From Pseudomonas sp. SJZ079 (GTDB lineage: Bacteria > Pseudomonadota > Gammaproteobacteria > Pseudomonadales > Pseudomonadaceae), in the NCBI RefSeq assembly GCF_007993865.1, contig NZ_VIUH01000013.1:1-64000 (forward strand): 64,000 bases of DNA. The letters run 5' to 3'. Positions within the stretch are counted from its first letter, which is position 1, and each line of letters starts with the position of its first letter. Under the pieces are notes generated by a model. That model was not told where the DNA came from. It saw only the letters and a list, made by a program, of their open reading frames with translations, and made no database searches. The position numbers were made by a program, and so were the translations under genes. This document shows positions 1 through 6,558 of this stretch, in pieces.

Positions 1-95
1 GCGCTGAAAGGCTTGAGTATCCATGGTGGGCAGACCTCACAAGCGGATGTCTGCCTTAAAGCTTAGTCCTTGCAACACAATTTTGGGACAGAGCC
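1..95 (-). mobile_element. Possible end of an insertion sequence (partial, left window edge)
   Basis: The similarity of the neighbouring GNAT gene stops near position 95-100, and on the minus strand the sequence there begins GGCTCTGTCCC, which looks like an IS terminus. It is followed by a hairpin (GGCAGAC arms at 29-57) and then by an ATG at 22-24 that opens a reading frame starting M-D-T-Q-A-F-Q-R and running off the window. That N-terminus resembles IS1595-family transposases. Only eight codons are visible, so family and even IS identity are inferred. Confidence 0.3.
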
Positions 96-269
96 AATAA
101 TTACATGCGCGCCTTGTCTCTTTTGCAATTCCGCTGCCAGGTTTTCTTTCGCGAAGTCAGGCAGCTCGGTATTCCCGCCCATGTCATCTTTGGCATATTC
201 GTTGAGCAGGAATACCAGTGCCTCCGCATGGGATGGATTGGATAGGTTGGCAATGCAGATATCTTCCAT
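63..269 (-). pseudogene. GNAT acetyltransferase cassette gene, truncated
   Basis: This encodes 68 residues starting MEDICIANL and looks like the N-terminal half of a GNAT N-acetyltransferase (usual length about 150 aa); the core stops at AHVIIGSV. The last residues come from the adjoining IS-like sequence, so the acetyl-CoA-binding half is missing and the product should be inactive. The ATG at 267-269 lies just after a GTTAGAT box (271-277 on the other strand). That box fits an integron R' core site, so the gene probably entered as a gene cassette. What the acetyltransferase acted on cannot be told. Confidence 0.55.
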
Positions 270-270
270 A

Positions 271-362
271 ATCTAACTCCGTGAGTTTCAATGTTGGCAT
301 TGTCGAGCAAGCAAGACCAAGGTGGGGCGGGGTTATCCGGTGGCCGACGAAAATGAATCGGT
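271..362 (-). repeat. Probable degenerate attC recombination site
   Basis: Between the methyltransferase stop and the GNAT start, the minus strand carries a GATAAC-like box and ends in GTTAGAT, which matches the GTTRRRY core of an integron R' site. The internal pairing is weak (CTTGG/CCAAC), so only the R' box is convincing. Its position directly upstream of the next start codon is typical of cassette boundaries. Confidence 0.35.
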
Positions 363-690
363 TTACTTTTCGATTGTGCTTTCAATGTATGGGCTTAAGT
401 GCTGCTGGGCAGTCTTCTTCGCCACAATGAATACGCTTTTGTTTTTGCCCGGTTGCCATTGGTGATCAATCTCAAAGCCGACATCGGTCAACGCAGTTTC
501 CAGCGCGCTTGTGGTGAATACCTTGACCGACGGCATTAAGCCTAAGAATTGTCCACTTGGCGCGATCACCTTGAAGAGCTTCATCGAGTCGCCAATGCAC
601 GCGGTGCTGGTGACGAAAATGCCGCCCGGTTTTAGCATGTTGTAAACCTTGGCGATGACCTCATTGCGGTTGTCCAATAGTTGATGGCGC
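363..690 (-). pseudogene. Class I SAM methyltransferase, C-terminal fragment
   Basis: This frame encodes about 100 residues from LLDNRNEVIAKVYNMLKPGG to the stop at 363. It contains the strand-4/5 region of a class I SAM-dependent methyltransferase (MLKPGGIFVTSTA, VFTTSALETAL, GFEIDHQWQPGK). The SAM-binding N-terminal half (roughly 110 residues in homologues) is missing. Its 5' edge is fused to the 3' end of the VOC gene in another frame, which points to a deletion joining two cassettes. It is unlikely to be expressed as a functional enzyme. Confidence 0.6.
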
Positions 691-1050
691 AATGTCTTCG
701 CCGAACATGATTCGATGCCCCTCTGGCGTAGCAACACCAAATTCACGTATGCCCCAAGGTTTATTGGATATGGCCTGGCAAATCTCGGCGCCGCGCTGCT
801 GATAGTCACTATAGATCTCATCAATACCTTCGCAGTTCACATACGCAAAGTACGAATGGTCATGCGTATCGCGGGCCGGAAGTTCGTCGGGGCAGTGCCC
901 CAACATGACATGGAAACGGTCAAGGCTAAGGAATGACCAGCCGTCCACACGGAATCGGACGGAAAACCCAAGCTTGTCGAGAAAATAGCTCTCGGTCTTC
1001 TCTAGATCATTGACAGCCAGAACATGCTGAGTTGACTTTACTTCAAACAC
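661..1050 (-). CDS. VOC family (glyoxalase/bleomycin-resistance) protein, cassette gene
   Basis: This 129-residue protein has one vicinal-oxygen-chelate domain: the opening STQHVLAVNDLEKTESYFLDKLGF and the closing ATPEGHRIMFGEDI are typical of the family, whose members bind metals or small drugs or catalyse glyoxalase-type chemistry. The start is a GTG at 1048-1050 behind GGGAGTCATAA. The final residues (APSTIGQPQ) lie beyond the normal domain end and run into the methyltransferase remnant, so the original 3' end and its attC are lost. The gene sits directly downstream of an attC R' box (1078-1086), as expected for an integron cassette. The substrate is unknown. Confidence 0.65.
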   Translation of the reverse strand: MFEVKSTQHVLAVNDLEKTESYFLDKLGFSVRFRVDGWSFLSLDRFHVMLGHCPDELPARDTHDHSYFAYVNCEGIDEIYSDYQQRGAEICQAISNKPWGIREFGVATPEGHRIMFGEDIAPSTIGQPQ

Positions 1051-1077
1051 TTATGACTCCCTTCACGAGTATGGATA

Positions 1078-1288
1078 CTCATAACGATTAAGCTACAGGG
1101 CGGCTGAACACCGTCCCAGCGAGCGAAGTGAGCGACTTGAGCACTTGGCTCCCGTTGTGCGAACCACAGAGTGGCCAGGGCGGCAACGCCCAACACAGGC
1201 CGGATATACGAATGCAATCGCACTGACGACAGGGCAGAAAAAGCGTTACTCACCGCTTGCGGGGAGAGTCCATATACACATGTTAGCG
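1078..1288 (-). repeat. attC site interrupted by an IS1111-attC remnant
   Basis: On the minus strand the order is R'' CGCTAAC (1282-1288), spacer CACAT complement (1277-1281), 133 bp of IS-derived DNA (1144-1276), and then a hairpin-forming segment. That segment (CAAGTCGCTCAC..., GCTGGGACGG...CCGCCC, AGCTTAA) ends in CGTTATGAG (1078-1086). Removing the 133 bp leaves an attC of ordinary size. The R' box is imperfect (GTTATGA). It separates the 147-aa cassette gene from the VOC gene. Confidence 0.6.
1144..1276 (+). mobile_element. Right-end remnant of an IS1111-group IS
   Basis: These 133 bp align without gaps to 3100-3232, the right end of the intact IS nearby, with about six mismatches. The remnant includes the subterminal repeat GGAGAGTCCAT (1263-1273) followed by ATA. 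The transposase and left end are absent. It sits between R'' and the stem of an attC, the same position as the intact element. Confidence 0.75.
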
Positions 1289-1296
1289 GCGCTGAA

Positions 1297-1740
1297 CTAT
1301 GGGCGTAAAGAAACCTCCCAAATATTTTCAATGCCTTTGATATGATCATTAAGTCGATCTTTAACGTGCTCAGGTGACCATGCAGCCGCTCTCTCTAGAC
1401 CAAAACATTGTTCCTTGGTTGCCGATATTTCTGAGTCATTTATGTATAGCGAGTACTTGCCAGATAATGGGTCTTTTTTGAATCGGGTGACTTCGTTTTG
1501 AAATTTTTCAGGAATATCTTTGCATTGGCACAAGAGTTTCCAGGTGGGGTCTTTAAGTGCTTTGCGTGTTACCCATAACCGCCAAAGCAACTCAGATGCA
1601 AGAACCTCTTGTGGTGAGGCGCTTGGTGCAAAGCAGTTGAAAAATGCAAATTCTGGTTCTTGAAGAGCCAGTGCGTATGCGCAGACCTCGCTATCCATTT
1701 GTATTTTAAATAGCTTCCCTGCTTTCCAGCGCATATCCAC
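1297..1740 (-). CDS. Hypothetical cassette protein (147 aa)
   Basis: No family was recognised. The product (147 aa from the GTG at 1738-1740, 145 aa from the ATG at 1732-1734) is soluble-looking, with aromatic- and charge-rich stretches (ALALQEPEFAFFNCF, LLWRLWVTRKALKDPTWKLL) and no signal peptide or membrane segment. The sequence upstream (AGGAAACC) is a usable ribosome-binding site that lies just after the R' end of the preceding attC. The stop at 1297 is eight bases before the next attC R'' box. Gene, short gap and attC make a textbook cassette. Base composition is less GC-rich than the core genes. Function unknown. Confidence 0.55.
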   Translation of the reverse strand: MDMRWKAGKLFKIQMDSEVCAYALALQEPEFAFFNCFAPSASPQEVLASELLWRLWVTRKALKDPTWKLLCQCKDIPEKFQNEVTRFKKDPLSGKYSLYINDSEISATKEQCFGLERAAAWSPEHVKDRLNDHIKGIENIWEVSLRP

Positions 1741-1756
1741 GGTTTCCTGTAAGGGC

Positions 1757-1855
1757 CGGTAACGCCTGAGTTAAGCCGACTTGCGTAGCGGAGCCAACAA
1801 CATGGCAAGCTTTTCCTGCCATGTTGTTGGTGGAGCGAAGCAAGTTCGGCTTGAA
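1757..1855 (-). repeat. attC hairpin (L''-stem-L'-R'), separated from its R'' by the IS
   Basis: The segment folds into a long stem: AAGCCGACTTGC (1773-1784) pairs with GCAAGTTCGGCTT (1840-1852), and CCAACAACATGGCA (1794-1807) pairs perfectly with TGCCATGTTGTTGG (1817-1830). The outer part reads like class 1 cassette attC sites of the aadA type (GGCTTAACTCAGGCGTTA on the minus strand). The matching R'' box, CCCTAAC, is found at 3238-3244 on the far side of the IS. Without the IS, the site would have a 5-bp spacer between R'' and L''. Confidence 0.75.
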
Positions 1856-3232
1856 TGCTGTAATGGACTCTCCTTGCACCACACTTGCCGATACCGAGTC
1901 GTTCGGGTGATCGCTGGGAGAGTCGCTATGCACAAGCGTATTGCAGTTGATTTGGCCAAGTCCGTTTACCAGGTTGCCGAGAGTGTCCGTGTCGGTCAGG
2001 TGAGTCAGCGCCGGCGGCTGAATCGTGAGGCGTTCCGGCGATATATACAGGAGCAGGGCGAGCCGGTCGAGTGGGTCATGGAAGCGTGCGGCACGGCGCA
2101 TTACTGGGGCCGGGTGGCGCAGGCGCTGGGCCATCGGGTGATCTTGCTGCATCCGCGCTATGTGCGGCCCTACCGGCGGCGCAACAAGACCGACCGCAAC
2201 GACTGCGACGCCATCCTCGAAGCGGCGCGTTGTCAGGGCATTCATCCGGTGCCGGTGAAGAGCTCCGCGCAGCAACAGGTGCAACAACTGCATGGCCTGC
2301 GCGAAACCTGGAAGAAAAGCCGCATCCAACGCATCAACCTGTTGCGCGGCATCCTGCGCGAAGCCGGTATCGAAGCCCCGGTGACGACAGCCGCGTTCTT
2401 GCGTCAGGCCACCGAACTGGTCGAGCATCCCGAACTGGCCCGCCTGAGTGGCCTGCTGCATATCGTTCTGTCCGAGATAAACCTCTACGAACAATGCATG
2501 AGCGAATGCGAGCAGCAACTCAAACGCTGGCATGCCGACGACGAGGTCGTGCGCAAGCTGGACGAAGTCAGCGGCATTGGCGTGTTGACGGCCAGTGCCT
2601 TCAAGGCCGTCGTAGGCCAACCCGAGCGCTTTGCCAACGGCCGGCAACTGAGTGCCTGGCTGGGCATGACCCCGCGCGAATTTAGTAGCGGCAACAGCCG
2701 CAAACTGGGACATATCAGCCGGCAGGGCAACGTCTACCTGCGTACCTTGTTGATCCATGGCGCCCGCGCCGCCTTATTGGCGGCCCAACGTTGCCAGGCC
2801 AACACGCCCGAACGGATGACCGCGCTACAGCGCTGGGCCACGCAAACGGTGGCGCGCATCGGTCACAACAAGGCGGCGGTGGCCTTGGCCAACAAACTGG
2901 TGCGGATCTGCTGGGCGGTGTGGTGCCATGAGCGGCGCTTCAGCGGCAACTGGCAAAGCATCGCGCCCGCGTAGCGGGCAGGGTAAGCAGAAAGTAGTTT
3001 TTACGTGGTTGTGGTGAGACCAAGAGCACTGTCGGAACAGGCGAGTCCTGCGACGGAGCAAGGCCGATAACAAGTTTGATCCTAGTGATCGATTGAACGC
3101 TTGGCCCCCGTTGCGCGAACTACAGAGTGGCCAGGGCGGCAACGCCCAGCACAGGCCGGATATACGAATGCAACCGCACTGACGACAGAGCAGAAAAAGC
3201 GTTACTCACCGCTTGCGGGGAGAGTCCATATA
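1856..3232 (+). mobile_element. IS1111-group insertion sequence (IS110 family, IS1111-attC type)
   Basis: The element carries a DEDD transposase and perfect 11-bp subterminal inverted repeats, ATGGACTCTCC (1863-1873) and GGAGAGTCCAT (3219-3229). The IS1111 group has short unequal tails outside the repeats (7 and 3 bp), and applying that rule gives the ends used here (1,377 bp). It lies between the R'' and L'' boxes of an attC site. That is the hallmark of the IS1111-attC subgroup, which targets integron cassette recombination sites. Target duplications are not expected for this group and none is seen. Confidence 0.8.
1928..2974 (+). CDS. IS1111-group DEDD transposase
   Basis: This 348-residue protein is an IS110-family transposase. 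The N-terminal RuvC-like DEDD domain shows IAVDLAKSVYQV (first Asp), WVMEACGTAHYW (Glu) and KTDRNDCDA (paired Asp). The C-terminal Transposase_20 domain begins around LDEVSGIGVLTASAF and includes SAWLGMTPREFSSGNSRKLG. The start is the ATG at 1928 behind GGGAGAG; an upstream extension to 1781 would read through the attC hairpin and IS end and is not credible. The frame is complete, so the element may still be active. About 260 bp of non-coding DNA follow before the right end. Confidence 0.88.
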   Translation: MHKRIAVDLAKSVYQVAESVRVGQVSQRRRLNREAFRRYIQEQGEPVEWVMEACGTAHYWGRVAQALGHRVILLHPRYVRPYRRRNKTDRNDCDAILEAARCQGIHPVPVKSSAQQQVQQLHGLRETWKKSRIQRINLLRGILREAGIEAPVTTAAFLRQATELVEHPELARLSGLLHIVLSEINLYEQCMSECEQQLKRWHADDEVVRKLDEVSGIGVLTASAFKAVVGQPERFANGRQLSAWLGMTPREFSSGNSRKLGHISRQGNVYLRTLLIHGARAALLAAQRCQANTPERMTALQRWATQTVARIGHNKAAVALANKLVRICWAVWCHERRFSGNWQSIAPA

Positions 3233-3234
3233 CA

Positions 3235-3843
3235 CTAGTTAGGGTTTACTAAAACTAGTTTATGCCAGTCAGAGTTTTCACAAGGCCATGGTAGGTGAGC
3301 TTGTGCCTCGTGTGGAATGCAACTGTAGTATTTGGTTTTGTCTGTAGTGTAAAAAATTTTTATTGATATTTTGTAGGGAGGACTTGAATTTTCCACGCTT
3401 TCTTTGTGGTTGATCGGAATGGCCTTAAATTCGATATTTAATAAGTCATTTATTCCTTTAGGCGTGCTGGCTCTAAAAAAATATACAGCCGAGTTAGGCG
3501 TGCAGTCGCCGTGAGTTAAAAATGCTCCCTTGAATAATTTTTCTTTTGTGCGTGCGAGTAATATTTCACAGGCTTCTTTTGGTGTGTATTTAGTGTTGAT
3601 TATTGCTTCTGCTTCGGCGTTATGCTTTTCATGGTTCCCGGTAAATAGTATTTTGTTACTTTCATTGGTTCGGCTGTTCATGAGCCCTGAATTTGTAGAT
3701 GTTGACAGTGCGCGCAATACATTTTCTACATAGGTGGAAGCTTTGTGCTGGTCAATTATTTCATTTGGGAGCGGGATGTTGAATAGCTTATAAATTAATA
3801 CAATTGCAATTGATGAGATTATCAATGTATCTAGTATTTTCAT
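3235..3843 (-). CDS. Hypothetical membrane-anchored cassette protein (202 aa)
   Basis: The product starts with a hydrophobic helix (LDTLIISSIAIVLIYKLFNIPLP), which suggests a single N-terminal membrane anchor or uncleaved signal. A periplasmic-looking domain with four cysteines (in EACEIL, GDCTPN, YYSCIP, WPCEN) that could form disulfides follows. It matches no family that I recognise. The gene is markedly AT-rich compared with all core genes. Its ATG follows AGGGATGAC, which overlaps a GTTAGGG core box, and its stop lies at the IS junction, so the last codons run through the attC R'' box. It is the first cassette on the side where an attI would lie. Confidence 0.6.
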   Translation of the reverse strand: MKILDTLIISSIAIVLIYKLFNIPLPNEIIDQHKASTYVENVLRALSTSTNSGLMNSRTNESNKILFTGNHEKHNAEAEAIINTKYTPKEACEILLARTKEKLFKGAFLTHGDCTPNSAVYFFRASTPKGINDLLNIEFKAIPINHKESVENSSPPYKISIKIFYTTDKTKYYSCIPHEAQAHLPWPCENSDWHKLVLVNPN

Positions 3844-4063
3844 GTCATCCCTAACTATTAATAGACACCAAATGGTGTGATAACACTTGCCCGCTCTGGT
3901 GGATAACCTTCCTTGTCATCCTGGCAGTCCCGCTCTAGCAAGCGGGTTACGCGCGGATGGTGGGGTGTTCGGGGTGTTATGCACCAAGCTGGGCAAGTCC
4001 TTTTGCCGGCTTGGCCGGCTGATGGCCAGACGCTATTGGATTGCGCCGTTGCTGTCCACCGAA
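3844..4063. other. Junction between the cassette run and the core genome (attI-like position)
   Basis: A GTTAGGG core box (3849-3855, minus strand) immediately precedes the first cassette gene. The next 200 bp contain an imperfect palindrome (ACACCAAATGGTGT, 3868-3881) but no convincing gene and no second attC hairpin. In a normal integron the attI site and the integrase gene would be here. Instead the core HAD gene and its terminator follow. It may be a remnant attI. Confidence 0.35.
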
Positions 4064-4095
4064 ACGACAAGGCCCACCGAAGTGGGCCTTGTCGT
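4064..4095 (-). terminator. Intrinsic terminator of the ABC/HAD operon
   Basis: ACGACAAGGCCCAC (4064-4077) and its exact complement (4082-4095) form a 14-bp stem with a CGAA/TTCG tetraloop, 26 bases past the HAD stop codon. The T-run on the minus strand is short (TTTC). Confidence 0.75.
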
Positions 4096-4121
4096 AGCGC
4101 TACAGGACGTCCGGGTGGTGC

Positions 4122-4775
4122 TCAGCGCCAGTGCAGGATCGGCCAGCCGGCTTGCTCGGCATGCTCGCGCAGCACGCTGTCGGGGTTGACGGCGTGGGGT
4201 TTGCTGACTTTTTGCAGCAGCGCCAGGTCGTTGCGTGAGTCGGAGTAGAAGTAGGCGCCATCCAGGCTTTCGTTGTGCTGTTGCAGCCACTCCAGCAGGC
4301 GGCTGACTTTGCCTTCGCGGTAGGTCAGCACCCCCTGGGTGCGACCGCTGTAGCCACCGTGTTGTTGCTCCAGTTCGATCGCCAGCACGTGTTCGACGCC
4401 GAGGCGCTGGGCGATCGGCGCGACCAGATGCACCCCGGAGGCGGAGATGATCAGCACCCGGTTGCCGATGGCGCGATGCTGCGCCATGCAGGTGCAGGCG
4501 TCGCTGTGGATCAGCGGTTCGATGACGTTTTCGACGAAGGGCTCGACCACGTGGGCGACTTCTTCCACGCTGCGCCCGACCAGGGGCGAGAGGCTGAAGG
4601 CCATGTAGTCTTCCATGGCCAGCTTGCCTGCGGCGTAGAGCGCCATCAGTTCGCGGTCGCGCTGTAGAAAACTGTCTGCGTCGACCCAGCCGAGCCGGGC
4701 CATTTCCTGGCTCCACAGGCTGGCGCAGTCGCCGTCGATCAGGGTGTCGTCCAGATCAAAAATTGCCAGGGCCAT
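4122..4775 (-). CDS. HAD-IB family phosphatase
   Basis: This 217-residue hydrolase of the phosphoserine-phosphatase-like HAD group carries motif I FDLDDTLIDGD near the N-terminus, motif II in LIISASG, a Lys in the GKVSRLL region and motif IV SDSRNDLALL. These catalyse phosphate-monoester hydrolysis through an aspartyl-phosphate. The ATG at 4773-4775 overlaps the TGA of the ABC ATPase (TGATG), so the two genes are translationally coupled; a GTG one codon upstream is possible. As the last gene of the uptake operon it probably dephosphorylates the imported compound or a derivative. The exact substrate is unknown. Confidence 0.85.
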   Translation of the reverse strand: MALAIFDLDDTLIDGDCASLWSQEMARLGWVDADSFLQRDRELMALYAAGKLAMEDYMAFSLSPLVGRSVEEVAHVVEPFVENVIEPLIHSDACTCMAQHRAIGNRVLIISASGVHLVAPIAQRLGVEHVLAIELEQQHGGYSGRTQGVLTYREGKVSRLLEWLQQHNESLDGAYFYSDSRNDLALLQKVSKPHAVNPDSVLREHAEQAGWPILHWR

Positions 4776-5764
4776 CACGCCACCTCACAGATTGCGTTGG
4801 CCTCTATTTTAAGCCCGATGCGCTGGCCCTTGGTATGCAGGTCGGCGGCCGAGCGATTGAGCACATCGACCAGCAGCTCGACCCCGCGCGCCTCGACGCG
4901 GTAGCGGATGACGTTGCCGAGCAGGCTGTGGCTGCGAATCTGTGCCTCGATGCTGCCCTGCGGGTCGAACTGGATGGCTTCCGGGCGGATGGCGATGCGC
5001 TTGCCGATCGGTCGGTCGAACAGACGGCTGGCGGTCTCGGCGTCGAGCAGGTTGTAGTTGCCGATAAAGCCGGCGGCGAAGGCGTCCACCGGCGCGGTGT
5101 AGAGGGTTTCCGCATCGCCGCTCTGGACGATCTGCCCGGCGTTCATCAGGAAGATGCGGTCGGACAGCACCAGCGCCTCCTCCTGATCGTGGGTGACGAA
5201 GATGGTGGTCAGGCCCAGTTCCTGCTGGATCTGCCTGATCTGTTCGCGCAGGTGCTTGCGAATCCGCGCGTCCAGCGCCGACAGCGGCTCATCCAGCAGC
5301 AGCAGGCGCGGGCGGGTGACCAGCGAGCGGGCCAGGGCCACGCGCTGGCATTGGCCGCCGGACAGTTGCTGCGGGTAGCGCTCGGCGAACTCGTTCAGCT
5401 CGACCAGCGCCAGCACCTCCTTGACCCGCTGACGGCTTTCCTCGGCGGCGACTTTCTGCATGCGCAGGCCAAAGGCGACGTTCTGCTGCACGGTCATATT
5501 GGGGAACAGTGCGTAGCTCTGGAACACCATGCCGATGCCGCGCTTCTGCGGCGCGACCGGCACCAGGTCCTCGCCGTCGAGGAGGATCTGCCCGCTGTTG
5601 ACCGGCGTCAGCCCGGCGATGCAGCGCAACAGGGTGGACTTGCCACAGCCGGACGGGCCGAGCAGGGTGACGAACTCGCCTTGGGCGATCTCGCAGTGGA
5701 TGTCGCTGAAAATCTGCGTGGAGCCGAAGCTCTTGTGCAGGCCTTGGATGGCAAGAAAACTCAT
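4775..5764 (-). CDS. ABC transporter ATP-binding protein (phosphonate/organophosphate type)
   Basis: This 329-residue ATPase has Walker A (GPSGCGKST), the signature LSGGQ, Walker B (LLLLDEP), an H-loop (FVTHDQEEA) and a C-terminal TOBE-like region (IAIRPEAIQF). The whole corresponds to the CUT1/MOI-type importers for polyamines, iron or 2-aminoethylphosphonate. The ATG at 5762-5764 overlaps the permease stop. It powers the two permeases encoded just upstream. The family alone does not fix the substrate; the adjoining phosphatase-like genes and GntR/UTRA regulator favour a phosphonate or phosphate ester. Confidence 0.88.
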   Translation of the reverse strand: MSFLAIQGLHKSFGSTQIFSDIHCEIAQGEFVTLLGPSGCGKSTLLRCIAGLTPVNSGQILLDGEDLVPVAPQKRGIGMVFQSYALFPNMTVQQNVAFGLRMQKVAAEESRQRVKEVLALVELNEFAERYPQQLSGGQCQRVALARSLVTRPRLLLLDEPLSALDARIRKHLREQIRQIQQELGLTTIFVTHDQEEALVLSDRIFLMNAGQIVQSGDAETLYTAPVDAFAAGFIGNYNLLDAETASRLFDRPIGKRIAIRPEAIQFDPQGSIEAQIRSHSLLGNVIRYRVEARGVELLVDVLNRSAADLHTKGQRIGLKIEANAICEVA

Positions 5765-6558
5765 GACTTGTCCTTGTTCAGGTGGTTCGCGGCCCAGGTC
5801 AGGATCAATACGAAGAGGAAATAGGAGATCACCAGGGCGCTGGTGAAGTGACCACTGCTGTTGCGCATGTTGTTCAGGTACACCTGCAGGGTTTCGTAGC
5901 GGGTGCCGACCAGCAGGTTGGCGAACACGAACTCGCCGAACAGGAAGCTGAACGAGAGGAACAGCGAGACCATCAAGCCCTTGCGCAGGTTCGGCAGTAC
6001 CACCAGAAAGGCCGCCTTCCAGGTACTGGCGCCGAGCATGTGGGCGGCGTCCATCAGGTCGGGCAGGTTGATCGCCTGCAGGTTGTTGGTGATCGCCCGG
6101 TACATGAACGGCAGCGCCACGGTGAAGTAGCAACCGATCAGAATCCACGGGGTGCCGGTCATGGCCAGCGGGCCGGAGGAATACAGCTGCAACAGGCCGA
6201 CCGAGGAGACCACCGGCGGCACGGCGAACGGCAGCAGGATGAGAATGTTCATCAGCCCGTCGAGCTTGGGGAAGTGGTAATGCACGACGAACAGCAACGG
6301 CAGGATCAGCACGGCCGACAGCAGCAGGGCGCCGACACAGATCAGCAGCGAGTGGCCGAAGGCAGCGAGAAAGCGCGGGTCGCCCCACAGCTCGACGTAC
6401 CACTTGAAGGTCATGCCGCTCGGCAGAATGGTCGCCGACCAGTCGGTGGACAGCGAGTAGAGCAGGGTGCCGAACAAGGGCAGCAGCAGGATGAAGAACA
6501 GGGTGTAGACCATCAGCCGGTGATAGAGGCCGACGGCGGAGAGTTCAGCGCGTGACAT
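5761..6558 (-). CDS. ABC transporter permease (second subunit)
   Basis: This 265-residue inner-membrane permease has about six transmembrane helices. It has the EAA-type loop (LMDAAHMLGASTWKAAFLVVLP), which docks on the ATPase. The start ATG lies inside the end of the preceding permease gene (14-bp overlap), and the stop overlaps the ATPase start by 4 bp (ATGA). The tight overlaps indicate one polycistronic message. It is the PhnV/PotC-like partner of the upstream permease. Confidence 0.85.
   Translation of the reverse strand: MSRAELSAVGLYHRLMVYTLFFILLLPLFGTLLYSLSTDWSATILPSGMTFKWYVELWGDPRFLAAFGHSLLICVGALLLSAVLILPLLFVVHYHFPKLDGLMNILILLPFAVPPVVSSVGLLQLYSSGPLAMTGTPWILIGCYFTVALPFMYRAITNNLQAINLPDLMDAAHMLGASTWKAAFLVVLPNLRKGLMVSLFLSFSFLFGEFVFANLLVGTRYETLQVYLNNMRNSSGHFTSALVISYFLFVLILTWAANHLNKDKS

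Noticed and set aside
1140..1288. The 133-bp repeat as part of an unusually long attC family
   Set aside because: The repeat ends with the same subterminal inverted repeat as the intact IS and is missing from the stem of the other attC, so it is IS-derived.
1038..1349. Minus-strand frame across the first attC
   Set aside because: It only reads through the attC and IS remnant; it has no start signal and the frame is interrupted in the second copy.
4763..5824. Long plus-strand open frame opposite the ABC ATPase
   Set aside because: It is a high-GC shadow of the real minus-strand gene, with Gln/Val/Asp-rich low-complexity translation and no family match. Similar shadows opposite apeB, cobC/cobQ, the OprD gene and others were dropped for the same reason.
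4775..6403. A fused 542-residue protein covering the ATPase plus upstream sequence
   Set aside because: The N-terminal 210 residues are an out-of-frame reading of the permease gene. The ATPase proper starts at 5764 with its own coupling overlap.
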